The notes beneath the pieces were generated by a model, which was given only the letters and a program-made list of their open reading frames with translations, ran no database searches and was not told the DNA's origin. From assembly GCF_029543085.1 (NCBI RefSeq), contig NZ_CP119967.1, forward strand, positions 682,001 through 746,000: a stretch of DNA of 64,000 nucleotides. The letters are read 5' to 3'. Shown in pieces: positions 46,601-57,000 of this stretch. The translations under genes and the position numbers were made by a program. Position 1 is the stretch's first letter, and the number at the start of each line of letters is the position of its first letter. This DNA is from Pseudomonas sp. A34-9 (GTDB taxonomy: Bacteria > Pseudomonadota > Gammaproteobacteria > Pseudomonadales > Pseudomonadaceae).

Positions 46601-49600
46601 TGAACACGGCCGTCATTGCCGAGCGGACGTTGTCGTCGGGTCTGAGGGTGGACAGCTTTTTGCGCAACACCTCGATGAGCGATCCTGGCGCCGGCTCGGC
46701 CTGGAACAGACAAGCTGTGGCCCGCACCCGTTCTCTCAGCGAAAACGCGCGCATGGGCGCCAGTCTGGCGCAGCTGGATGGCCGTTACTGGGCGCGCGAA
46801 TTCGACCAGGCGACGCAGCAACTGCGCACCGGGCACGCTCTGCGCGGTGACTATCTGCCCTTGCTGGACACGCTGGAAAAGCAACCCAATGGCGATTATT
46901 CGCTGACGCTGGCGGATGCCCGCAATCCACAAGACACCCTCAAGGTGACCACGGCGGACCCGCGGTTCAGCAAGGTCAGGCAACACCTTCAGCGTCTGGT
47001 GCAGGCCGTGGCGGGCAAGGAGGCTGGCCGGGGTGAAGCCGACGGCGGCAGTCGTCTGAGTTTTGCCTTCGCGATCCAGACGTTGATCACTGAAATGCGT
47101 CATCGCGAGTATCAGGGCAAGGAAGGTCAGGTGCCGGCGCTGTCGATTGCGCTGCAAGTACAGGTCTACGTCAGCTATACGCAGTTAGGTTTTGGTGTGC
47201 TGAATGATGCGGCGCAGATCATCAACGTTGTACGTCAATTCGCCGCCAGTGAACGGACGCTGGCCTTGCGTCAGGCGTCATTGGCCGGCCGGGTGCTGGG
47301 CCGCGCTTCCACGGCAGTCGGATTCGGCTTTTCGGCGGCCAATATCGGCTTCGATATTTATGGGCTGGCAGTGGCGGAAAATCAGGAGCAGCGCTCGCGG
47401 CTGGCGACGCAACTGGTATTCGACGTGGCAGCGCTGGGGCTGGATATCGCTGCACTGGCCGTGGGCGGAACGGTGGGCGCAGCGGCCTCGATCCTCGCCG
47501 TGCCTTTGCTGGGTGTCGGCATCGGGGTGTCGGCCATTGCCAGCAATCTGGGGCAGATCAGCGACAAGGCCAAAGACGTCGGCGCCCATCTGCGCAAGGT
47601 GCAGGACGCTTACGGTTCAGGTGTCTACACCCGCAAGGACGGCGTGCTCAGCTTCAAGCCCGAAGCCGTCATCACCGAGCTGGATTTGCAAGGCAATCGG
47701 ATCGGCTTCGACAGTCAGAAGTTTTTTCCCCTCAGGCCGCGCGGCGGGCTTGAGCTGCCGCAGTTTGACAATGACCCGAAGTTGTTGCACCTGGCGACCG
47801 ATATCCGCGACGCGCTCGGGCTGCCGCAGGTTGTCAGTCTGATGCGGCCCGCGCCCGCTGACGTGCAGACGGTAGTGCTGCCCTGCACGCCGTTGTGTTA
47901 CTACGGCTATGAGTATCAGGTGGGAACGGCCGGCTATGCCTATCAGCCACAGCCCGGAGAGTTGGAGAGGGAGCCGAGGCAGGCCAGTGAAACGGCTGGC
48001 CCGGGTCTGGTCAACATCTTCTCGCCATTCGGGGCGCTCATACATGAGTTCGCCGGGCCAGCCATGGAGACCTGGTATCCGAGCCTGCGCAACAGCACCG
48101 TGGAAAAGCTGGAGTTCGGCAAGGATGGCAAGCAGCGTTTCTACTTCTTCGCCAATTCGCCGTTCCCGCACATTCTCTACAAACTGTACCCGTTCAATAA
48201 GCCCACGCAGATCGTCGTGACACTCGACGAGCAGGTGCGCCAGTTACTGGTGCCAGCGTTGCCGAATGAATGGAAACAGTGCATTTCCTACGAGATCTTC
48301 ACTCGTTCGCCCGGCACCCGCCAGCTCTGGCTGACGCCTGGCCTCGTTGCCGTTTCCCTGCACAATTACGCGGCGGCCCAGTGGATTCTTCATGCGTCCT
48401 GGGTCAGCGAAGCCAAGGTTCGGTTTGAAGAGACCTGCTTGAGTGTCGACGGGATTCGCATCGAAGGTCGGGTGGACTTTATCGAACTGGCCAAGGGTGA
48501 GTTGTTCAGGGTCGATCGGCAGACAGAACGGCTGATGCTGATGTCCGTCACTCTGGACGATTCGCGTGCGCAGGCCGGTACGTCGGGGATCAGTGTTTCG
48601 ATCGGCGAGGAAACTTCGCCGGTCGCCGTGCTGGCGCGGATTCGAGCGCTGGCCGCAGAGAAACGCCTCGCGTCGGCCCATGTGCCACTGCACAGGTTTG
48701 CGCTGCCGTTGAATCCGGCGCCTCAAGCGGTTTTCGTCACGGCCTGGTACGACGTGGCGCAGGACCGATTGTTGTATGCGCGCAACCTGCCCGAGGCTGT
48801 GAATGACGGCCTCGTACTGGGCGCCGCCAGCGCTGAGCACGCCTGGTTCTATCACCCCGAGCATGCAACGGTCTGGCGGGTCGATGCGATCACCGGCACG
48901 GTTAACTATCGCTACCGGCTGATGAACCCTGCAACCGGCTCAAGAATCATTGGCTGTGAGCAAATTGCTGATCGCCTACGGGTCCGGCAAGCGATGCTTG
49001 AAGTCGAAAGCGGAGTCGAGGTGACGTTCGAGTATCAGCTGTTTAAAGGGACGGTAGCGCTCGACAGTATCAGCACCTCGGCCGCCTGGAGTGATTACAC
49101 CCCCCGGCGTTCGGCGAATTATTGGCGGTCTCTGGTTGATCGCTTCAAAACGCCGCGTGCCTATGCTGACAAGACGCCGGGCATGGCGTCTAGCCTGGCC
49201 TCGTGGGGGCCGCATCAGTTTGTCCGGCTACGCAGTCATGTCCAGCAAACGCTGCGGGATCTGGGCTGGATTCGTCTCGCGGACCGCATGTTTTTCCAGC
49301 TGGATCACGCCAGTGGTTTGCAGCTGGATACGGTCATGCTGGTGTGGGATGACGGCCCGGGCGATCTGCCGCTGTTGTTCAGTAAACAGGCCAGATTGCT
49401 ACTGCGCGGCGCAGCTGCGGGCGCTGCGCAAATCATCGCCAGCGATGTCATCGATGTCAGCCGGTTCGGTATGGGGTACATCGTGACCCGTGAAGACGGT
49501 CGGCTGTTCGAGATCGACAAGCAGGGCGTACTCAAGTTTGTTGGCATCGGCCCGCACTGGCTGCGGGTCAACCCTGATTGGCAGGGTGCATTGCCAGCGC

Positions 49601-50793
49601 TTGCGAAAAATTATCGTGATGCACCGTTCACGATGATCGGCCTGGTCGATGTTTCGGGCCGGCATGCCGTGGCAGCCTGGTGCATCGATGAGCAGGTGGT
49701 GCTGGCCGAAGGGGGCGAGCGCAAGGAACTCGCGTTGGTGGGCCTGACCCCGGACCGACAGGCCGTGTGGCTACTCGATGTCTTTGCAGGGCAACTGTTG
49801 CGCCAACCACTGATCAGAATCGACGCGTTGCGTCAGGCGTTCGGCAACGGCAACCGGCTGCTGTCCGACCAACGCCTGCCAGTTGCGCAAAAAGTCTGGT
49901 CGCAATGGGCGTTTGTCGAGGTCGTACCCCATGGGCAGGGGCTGCTGGGGCGCACCCGCGAAGGCGTGAATGTGCAACTGCTGGATCAGCAACCGGCGCG
50001 TATCGTCGGCGTCGAGAAACAATGGTTGCGCCGCCATGGCCAGACGCCCGGGCAGTTGCAGAGCCAGCTTAAAGCACTGCTGGACGGACAGGCTCATGTG
50101 CCGGTTCTGCAAGTCGAAAACACTGCGGATCACTACCGGTATTACGTGCCGCAGCGCGATCGCCTGTTCGATGTGCCTGGACGGGACGACGGGCAATGGC
50201 CGCTGTTCCTCGGCACGCGCGACGCGTCGGAGGCGCTGCTGTTCGACTCGATTGATGGCCTGATCTTCAGCACCGGCGCTGCCGGTCCTTTGCACAATCG
50301 CGCCAGCCATGCGCAACGCGAGGACGACATCCTGACGCTGGAGTCGAGGGCCGAGGTCACGGAAGTCATGGCATTGTTGCCTGACGGGGTCGACAAACTG
50401 ATCCTTGCATTCGGCGCTCAGGCGTTGAGCTATCGGGTCTCGGATGAAGCCTGGCAGCGCCTGGACTGCATCGTGCTCGAAACTCGACGGCCGTTGGGCG
50501 CCGAGGCGCCGGGCATGGGCACGCTGGTGTTGGGCATGGTCGCTGCCGAACACTTGCTGATGTCGCTGGACGATGGGCATCTGGTTCTCACTGACCCGGA
50601 CAATGCCCACAGTCTGATCGTGCGCAATGTCATACCCGAGGAGGGCGAGCCGGGCGCGCCAGTGCAGATCAGCGTCAACCTTTCTGGTGAGCTCTACACA
50701 CTGCCCATCGAGCAGTGGCTTGAGGCGTTGTCGCAGGTCAGGGGCAGCCAAGGCGTTGCCACACTGCAAGCGGTGATAAACCAGAGTCTCTGA
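43657..50793 (+). CDS. Giant toxin 1: GT44-type glycosyltransferase, C58-like protease, TcdA/TcdB-type pore-forming region
   Basis: A 2378-residue protein. The N-terminal ~600 residues match large clostridial toxin glycosyltransferases: MHFVWVGG with Trp113, FNLWYDSDAL at 141-150, AAASDVVRLQAEYLEGGRYS leading to the DxD motif Asp296-Met-Asp298, and ARGTIVLTGPSA near residue 498. Residues ~800-960 carry a YopT/lymphostatin-like Cys-His-Asp protease triad: Cys828 (GRHCYPLALL), His915 (GNHALLLA), Asp934 (FYDPNFAIY). Residues ~1130-1560 form a hydrophobic region (long Ala/Gly/Leu/Val helices at ~1215-1300) followed by PCTPLCYYGYEY at 1409, as in TcdA/TcdB pore-forming domains. The last ~700 residues hold beta-rich repeats with YDxxxDRxLYxRN and WxVDAxxG. 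There is no signal peptide, no CROP repeats and no C80 autoprotease. I chose ATG 43657 over ATG 43648 because the AAAGGA then lies at normal spacing. Confidence 0.82.
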   Translation: MKVNTDTSMFLSAEDYAALQMALKKHGDSAAYTALNGHYQVASRTKDVAEKLLSVKLFQETLDSLLEGGTTAVSAPINRIQSGLQDYVARLSATVDMLTGVATPVPNIMHFVWVGGSEVGAIQRDYMNIWRTVLEPEGYRFNLWYDSDALLAFEMNRVILDSVRADAMASGGAEVARPSELAQMIEDRARVLKHQMFEYLELAQWRGKADEARIDLMVRAYGKDRAALEAFRQRCLETHQAMVGPDLQLRDARQEFAGHFLQDVYQREVAMRGNFAAASDVVRLQAEYLEGGRYSDMDYLPPLAEKLGGVDISGFDEDERIATLKLMLDHNEALMPGRDPTRYAMIGEVPSRHKEALTAFARSKPAAREIFIAPPLTRVPQDGIRLGTALSDPQRGEMNAHMLGHSGSGMTRSIMEVIRFNYDCLAEVERRMVAAGADWGEKDRLWSIIDDVLGEKTVQGIALAHADDRYMVLLDLAIRQYYSDGIRPEARGTIVLTGPSAASAGLGQYTDRHLLLDQWPAIRSELKLTEGYNVFTEEEQLSGWTVNGTEEDWFNRELEKWQAGKLKSRYAGDLNDLLKEQTLTFKKGWPVIEGKPVLLTSVLQQLMDDLGEPFIRAMKDKLSGDITFTTAFSIGVDSREQIRAQSVSALPPSVGAESTSNLNELFTRVAHGSLGVEHLSPLLRVMLGGVFGATTLDTDGFAGVWQNVANIARETADSGVFTRYNAIARAVQQRHSGAFKSALAGQAVSGAHSARELKVLAMTQALTLSQWEEHIGHINRTAQREYHRQILERSAQVREVFTQAGAISARQLPQDLLMRTPGDPGRHCYPLALLMGAAVVDSESAERALIGHVATANLNPDEVGARALLTAMDELRAVPANAVGQYRGRQDLDTVMQKLEAKTAPVVLLLDTGNHALLLAKVRVGKQAVYRFYDPNFAIYAFAASTPMKAGMQRYLSDGDNTLARLYGLGDVGTAQFNVTELNTAVIAERTLSSGLRVDSFLRNTSMSDPGAGSAWNRQAVARTRSLSENARMGASLAQLDGRYWAREFDQATQQLRTGHALRGDYLPLLDTLEKQPNGDYSLTLADARNPQDTLKVTTADPRFSKVRQHLQRLVQAVAGKEAGRGEADGGSRLSFAFAIQTLITEMRHREYQGKEGQVPALSIALQVQVYVSYTQLGFGVLNDAAQIINVVRQFAASERTLALRQASLAGRVLGRASTAVGFGFSAANIGFDIYGLAVAENQEQRSRLATQLVFDVAALGLDIAALAVGGTVGAAASILAVPLLGVGIGVSAIASNLGQISDKAKDVGAHLRKVQDAYGSGVYTRKDGVLSFKPEAVITELDLQGNRIGFDSQKFFPLRPRGGLELPQFDNDPKLLHLATDIRDALGLPQVVSLMRPAPADVQTVVLPCTPLCYYGYEYQVGTAGYAYQPQPGELEREPRQASETAGPGLVNIFSPFGALIHEFAGPAMETWYPSLRNSTVEKLEFGKDGKQRFYFFANSPFPHILYKLYPFNKPTQIVVTLDEQVRQLLVPALPNEWKQCISYEIFTRSPGTRQLWLTPGLVAVSLHNYAAAQWILHASWVSEAKVRFEETCLSVDGIRIEGRVDFIELAKGELFRVDRQTERLMLMSVTLDDSRAQAGTSGISVSIGEETSPVAVLARIRALAAEKRLASAHVPLHRFALPLNPAPQAVFVTAWYDVAQDRLLYARNLPEAVNDGLVLGAASAEHAWFYHPEHATVWRVDAITGTVNYRYRLMNPATGSRIIGCEQIADRLRVRQAMLEVESGVEVTFEYQLFKGTVALDSISTSAAWSDYTPRRSANYWRSLVDRFKTPRAYADKTPGMASSLASWGPHQFVRLRSHVQQTLRDLGWIRLADRMFFQLDHASGLQLDTVMLVWDDGPGDLPLLFSKQARLLLRGAAAGAAQIIASDVIDVSRFGMGYIVTREDGRLFEIDKQGVLKFVGIGPHWLRVNPDWQGALPALAKNYRDAPFTMIGLVDVSGRHAVAAWCIDEQVVLAEGGERKELALVGLTPDRQAVWLLDVFAGQLLRQPLIRIDALRQAFGNGNRLLSDQRLPVAQKVWSQWAFVEVVPHGQGLLGRTREGVNVQLLDQQPARIVGVEKQWLRRHGQTPGQLQSQLKALLDGQAHVPVLQVENTADHYRYYVPQRDRLFDVPGRDDGQWPLFLGTRDASEALLFDSIDGLIFSTGAAGPLHNRASHAQREDDILTLESRAEVTEVMALLPDGVDKLILAFGAQALSYRVSDEAWQRLDCIVLETRRPLGAEAPGMGTLVLGMVAAEHLLMSLDDGHLVLTDPDNAHSLIVRNVIPEEGEPGAPVQISVNLSGELYTLPIEQWLEALSQVRGSQGVATLQAVINQSL

Positions 50794-50818
50794 CATATCA
50801 GGCCAAACTAAAAAACCT

Positions 50819-50850
50819 GGGTCGTGAACGTCAGTTTGCGACCCTTCTTT
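50819..50850 (+). terminator. Terminator after toxin gene 1
   Basis: GGGTCG (50819-50824) and CGACCC (50839-50844) form a short stem directly followed by TTCTTT. Together with the following ~200 AT-rich bases this suggests toxin gene 2 has its own promoter. No gene was seen in the 279-base gap. Confidence 0.6.
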
Positions 50851-51035
50851 ACTTTTAAATGATTCTGACGGGTTTGTGTCTGCTCAATGTTTATTGTTTT
50901 TTATGCGTATTTAGTTGTGGCGGAAATATAGGGTCATCGTTTGATTGAACAAGTTAGAACTGCGCTGTGTGGTGTTCGGTTAACACTGATAAAGATTGAA
51001 TCTATTCAAGTTTGAGTTTGCGATGCTCAGTGATT

Positions 51036-51060
51036 AGCTTGATCTTCTGATAATCAAGCT
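51036..51060 (+). promoter_or_regulatory. Hairpin immediately upstream of the toxin gene 2 start
   Basis: AGCTTGAT (51036-51043) pairs perfectly with ATCAAGCT (51053-51060) around a nine-base loop, ending 12 bases before the ATG at 51073. It could be an operator palindrome or an mRNA structure limiting access to the weak GAGAAG ribosome-binding site. No equivalent perfect hairpin is seen before toxin gene 1. Confidence 0.45.
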
Positions 51061-51072
51061 GATGAGAAGCAT

Positions 51073-54000
51073 ATGCAGAATAATGAAAGGGTGAGTGACG
51101 AAGGAAACTACGTCAGGTTTATAACACTTGTGCAGTTGGCGGAACTTGAGCGAGCGCTGTTTCCTTACAGAAACAGCAAACATTATGAGGCTCTGCTGCG
51201 ATATCACGCGGCCTGTGTCGCGGCGATGGATTCGCCCCGATTGCTTGAACCCCTGGGCCTGTTCAAGCAGACGCTGGAGCAAGTGCTGGGTGATGGTCGT
51301 GTCCGGCGCAATGTGCAACCGTCACCGTCGCAAAACCCTGGGGCGGATCTTTCACACATTTACGACAGGGTCGAAGAACTGCAGTCGCGGATGCAATCCA
51401 GTGCGGCGTTAATTAAAACCAAAGCGGTCCCTGTGCCGAAGACTCTGCACTTTGTCTGGCTCGGCGGCGGGGGCGGCGATATTCAGCGTGATTACCTCAA
51501 TGTCTGGAAACAGGTGCTGGGGGGGCAGGGTTATCACTTCAATCTCTGGTACGACAGCGACGCACTGCTGGCTTATCAGACCAACAGGATCATCGTCGAA
51601 GCGGCGAAAGCCGATGCGCTGGCACAGGCAGCAACAACCATCACGGAAGACCAGTTGGCCACGCGTTACGAAGAGCGCGCGATTGTTCTGAAACAGCAGA
51701 TGTTTGCGCACATCAATGCCGCCGTGGCGAAGGGTGAATCAGCTGACGCGGCGCGTATTGACTTGCTGGTGAGTGGTTACGGCCAGGATGCCGCAGCACT
51801 GCAAGCGCTCAGGCAAAACAACCTTCGCTCGGTGCAAGGCATGGCTGGCGGCGCTCTGCAATTGCGTGATCTTGAAGGTGCTGCCGCACCGGTGCAATTG
51901 CAGGATATCTACCAGCGCGAAATGCGCTTGCGCGGCAACCTGGCGGCGGCGTCCGACGTGGTGCGGGCAGAAGCCCTGTATCAGGAAGGGGGCAGCTATG
52001 CCGATGTCGATAACTTGCCGCCGCTGGTGAGTCACCTCGCCGGGATCGAACTCGAGACGCTGGGCGGCGATGCCCGACTGGGCATTTTGCAGGTGCTGCT
52101 CAATCACAATCCAGAGTGGATGCCGAGTCGTCAGCCTTCGAGCAGCTACTTCGAACGCATTCCGCTGGAGCACCGGCCGGCCGTGGAAGCCTTCGCCAAA
52201 ACCCGTCCGGTGCTGAGTCAGGTTTTCCAGGCGCCGACCGATCTACTGGCCCGGCCGTTTGAGCTGCGCGCAGTTGCTGAACGCAGTTCGATATCCAATG
52301 CTTTCTTGATGGCGCATGCCGGATCCGAAACGCTGCAAGCCTTCATCGAGCGCATTCGCTTCAATTACCAGTTGGTCGATGCCACGACGCATCTGGCGGT
52401 GCAGCGCGGCATCGCCTTGACGGACGCCGACGCCTTGCTGCCGCTGGCGCTGGCCGTTCTGGAAAAAACCTACGGAGCGCTGAGGGACCTGCCCGAAGAG
52501 GAAGAGATTCTCGCAGGCTCTCTCGCCGGTGCCGCTGCGAGTTACTTCAGCGACGGCATCCGGCGTCAGAGCGAAGGCACCATCTACCTGACCGGCCCAA
52601 GCGCAATGCGCGATGGTATGCGCGATTACGCGAAGGCACATTTGACCCCCGCGCACGCCGAGAGGGTGCGCGCCGAGGCAGCCATCGCGCGCTATGCCTC
52701 GGTCAATCGGGCCACCGAAGAGGAACTCGATCACTCCTGGAAAGACAACGGCAACGACCCCTTTAAATGGGTCGAGGACGAGCAGGCACGTTGGCAACAA
52801 GGGCAATACAAGGCCCGTTACCAGGGCGATATGGCGCAATTGCTCAAAGGCTCGACCATTGAGTTCGAGCAGGGCTGGCCGGTGATCGAAGGGCGTGCGG
52901 TGCTGCTGACCGACATCTTGCAGCGTCTGGTTGATGGACTCGGCGAGCGCTTTGTGCAGGCAATGAACCAGGGGCATGAAGGGGCAATCACCTTTGAACA
53001 ACCACTGCCGCTGAGCTTCGCCGACCGCCAGTCGATCAGGCATCAGGCGGACGATGTGCTGGCGCCGGCGTTTCTCAGTGATGCGCGAATCCAGACCCTG
53101 GGCCTGGACGAAGTCCTGGTCGCGCTCGGCCACGGTGAACTGGACATTGTCCAGACAACCCCATTGCAACGCCTGTCACTGGGCCTGTTGACCGGCATGG
53201 ACTCGTTGCACAGCCAGAACTTTGTGCAATTGAGCGGTGAGCTCGACAACTTGGCCAACAGCGTTCGTGACCTGGGCGCTTCGAGTCGATATGCGGTCAT
53301 TGAGCGGCGTCTGTACACGCGTATGGACCCGGCCTTTCTCGAGGGGCTGGCCAGCGACCTGGCCGAGCCAGCCGCCGCCCTTGGTGCGCTGGATCTGAAA
53401 AAAACCGCGCTGATGAAGGCGCGTACCCTGCAACAGTGGGGCCGCTATGTGACGCAGATCCAGCAGGTCGCCACCCTTGAGCATCGCTTGCGTATCGGTG
53501 AGCAAGTCCACCGGGTGCTTGGCCAACTGGAAGTGAGCAGGGTGTATTCGGTGCCGCAGGATTTATTGCGCGGCGGCATCGGCGAGACGCTTGGCGGCCG
53601 CTGTTACCCCTTGACCCTGATGATGAGCGCAGCCATGACCCAAGGCGAAACGGCCTCCCGGCGCTTGCGTGAACGCTTTTATCTGGCCTCTCTGGAACCG
53701 GCGCAAAGTGATTCGATCGCCTTTGTGCAAGCGCTGGAGGAGATGCGCGGCACCCCGTTGGGGGAAGTGGGCACGTCGTTGAATCGCGCCGATCTGGCGC
53801 AGGTCACCACCGCGCTGGAGGGCCACACCACAACCCGGACGCTCATGCTCAATTCCGACAACCACTCGATGCTGGTGGCCAAAACTGTCGTCGGCGAACA
53901 GATTGCCTATCATTTTTATGACCCCAATTTCGGCGTGTTCGAATTCGAGAATGCGGCGATGTTCAAGCGCGCGCTGGAGCACTTTTTCCGCAATGTGGGC

Positions 54001-57000
54001 ATGGCCAAGTATTACGCCGCGTACGGTGCCGCCACCCGGCCGACGTTCGACCTGATCGAACTGCACGGCGCACGGATTGCTGCCTTGCCCCTGTCCGGTG
54101 GATTTGATGTGGCGAAGGTCCTCTCGCAGGAGGCATTGGCGGGGCAATCGTCACGCCCGTTGCGTCAGCGCCTGAACAGCGCTCATGGCCGATCGCTTGT
54201 CGAAAACGCGCACCTGGGCCGAAGCCTGCTGGGGCTGGACGGTCACTGGTGGGGGCAGCAGATCGCCCACGCGACGGCGGCGTTGCAAGAGCTGCATGCT
54301 TCGGCCACGCCGCTGGTGCCCTTGTTCGACACGCTTGAGGTCACGACCGAAGGCAAATACCGGTTGAGTCTCATTGATCCTTCAAAGCCTGAACGCGTGG
54401 TTGAGGTGCTCAGCGAAGACCATCGCCTGTTGCGCATCAAAGCCTGGTTGTCCGAGCAGTTCTCCACCCTGGCGCGTAAACCGCCGTCGCCCACGGGTGT
54501 GGTGGACCCGACCGAAGCCGGCAGCGTGCATACCCTCAACGCCGGTTTCACCATTCAGGCCTTGATGAATGCGTTGCGTGGCCGCGAAGGCGACGACCGC
54601 AGCTTGACCATTGCCGTGCGCCTGCACGCTTACGTCAACTATGCGCAGTTGGCCCATGGCAACGTGATGGATGTGCTGGGACTTATTAAACTGGTGCGCA
54701 TCGCGCTGAACGAAGAAAAGCTCATTGCACGCACCGTTTCCCCGGTCGTTGCCGAAGCGTTGGGGCATGTCGCCAACGAAGGGGTGGGGGCATTGCTGGG
54801 GCTGGCCAATGTCGGTTTTGATGTCTATCAACTGTCGACCGCAGAAAACGCAGTCGAGAAAGCCCAGTTCGGTACTCAACTGGCCTTTGACGCCGCCAGC
54901 CTGGCCTTGACGGCAGGTGGTGTCGGGGCGGCATTGGTCGGCGCGTCCACCGCTGCCGCCGTGCTGGGCGGTGCCGGGGTGATCCTTGGCGGACTGGCCG
55001 TGGGTGTTGCGGCACTCGCTCAAGGGTTTGCCGGCATCGCTCGTGATGCGCAGGCCGTGGGGCAGTTTTTCGCTGACATGGAGCGCGTCTATCGCGGCGT
55101 CGGCTACCGCCTCGATGCCACCTTCGACGCGTGGACCGTACCGCCATCGCTGCTGGTGCAAAAGATCGACCTCAACGCCGCTACATTGTTGCTCGACAGC
55201 CCGAAACTCTACCCGCTACGCGACCACTTCGGCGTTGCGGATTACGACCTCGACTATGCCCGGGCAATTGATATTCGCCAGCAGTTGGGACTGCCCGGGC
55301 GGATCGGCTTTGCGCCACCTGCCGGAAAAGCCATCGTCCTGCCCTGCACACCGCAGACCTGTTACGGCTATGAGTACAAGGCGTTGCCGTTTGCCAGCTC
55401 GCGCCATGACCACGGGTTTGACACGGCCCGACGTCTGGAGAAAAAGCAGGCGGACGACCAGTGGCTGTTTCTGTTTTCGTTCTACTCGTTTCCTTCCCAT
55501 TACATCCTCCAACGGCTGCTTCCCGATTATCGCGCGACGGTCATTGAGGTCGAACTTGACCCCGTCGAACGCACCTTGGTGGTGCCGACGCTGCCTGGTG
55601 CCTGGAAAGGCAAGGTGTCGTACAGGATTTCCGGGGGTGGGGCATCCTGCACGCTGGTTCTCAATCCCGGTGCGAACATCGAATTGCTCGCGCCGAGCCT
55701 GCAGCAGTGCCGCTGGGTGTTGCAGGCAGGCAAGGTCCATGAGCGTGACATTCGCATCGAGCGTTTCGGCGAGGTGCATATCGGCGATGTACACGTGACG
55801 CTGACCGGGCAGGGGCGCCACTCGCTGTTGATTCACACGGCAGACCAGCAACTGTTCAGCGTCGATCTCGCCAGGCAACAGTTGGCAATCATCGAACAGA
55901 GCGCCCCTGTAGGACTGGATGAACAGGCACTGCTCAGGCATTACCAGGCGTTGGCCCGGGAGCATCGTCTGGCGCTGCCTTATACCGCGATCCATGACTG
56001 GCTGATTCCGTTCGAATCGCCGCAACACCCGCGTTACACCACGGCCTGGTATGACGCGCAGGAGGACCGCTTCCTGTACATCCGCAACGACAACGTCGGT
56101 GATACCGAAGAGGCGCAACTGGCGCTGGTGACGGGCGGTTTTGCTTATTTTTATGTGCCGGACAGCTACGACATCTGGCAGGTCGATGCCGTCAGCGGGT
56201 TGCTCAAGTATCGATACCGCCTGGTCCTGGCCGAGGGCGAAAGTACCCTCGGCGCCCTGCAAGTGGACAGCCAGGGCGTGATTCATTTCGTGCAATCGGT
56301 CAACGATGCCCACGGACCTCGGCAACTCGGTTACCTGATTCATGACGGGCAGCTGTTTTTGAGTTCGGTGACCCATGATCTGCAGCGCGAGCTGCAGGCA
56401 AGCCTGTTCGCCCGGCCGACGCTGAGCGATTGGAGCGTGGTGCTGGGCAAGTATCTGACGCCTCGTCCCGTCCCCGACATGGACGGCTTCGCAACCGTGG
56501 ACTGGCAACCGGCGGCTTACGTTTCGGTCAGTTGGAAGTTCGAAGCGGACAAACGCGAGATCGCCTGGGTACGCCGTCACGATCAACTGCTGATTCATCC
56601 ACAGCCTCTGCCGCATCACGTGCGCGGCTGGAGCGATTCGATCAAGAACCTGAGCGATCTGGTACTGATGCCGATGACGGATGAGGGTGAGGGTGAGGTG
56701 TTTTTTATCTACAACCGTCTCGACCAGACACTTTGCCGGCAACAGCGAACCGTTGTGCAGGGCCAGGCGCAATGGCTGCATCGTTGGGTAACACCCGAGG
56801 GGCTTGCGCAGGTGGTGGCCGTCGAGGGCGGCTATCTGATCCTGGATAACGAGGGACGTTTCTTTAACCTGACGGCGCAAGGTGACGTGCAGTTGGCTGG
56901 CCTCGGCGAGCAATGGCTCAAGGATCGTCCTCAGTGGTGGCGGGCGCTGGAGCCGATCGCCAAGCGATACCCGGTGAACAGTTTTGCAATCGTCGGGCTA

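Noticed and set aside
50794..51072. Immunity or chaperone gene between or after the toxins
   Set aside because: The gaps at 50794-51072 and 58138-58218 hold only terminator, hairpin and AT-rich sequence, with no small gene.
55216..56913. 565-residue minus-strand frame inside toxin 2
   Set aside because: Antisense shadow of a GC-rich gene whose paralogue is collinear over the same part.
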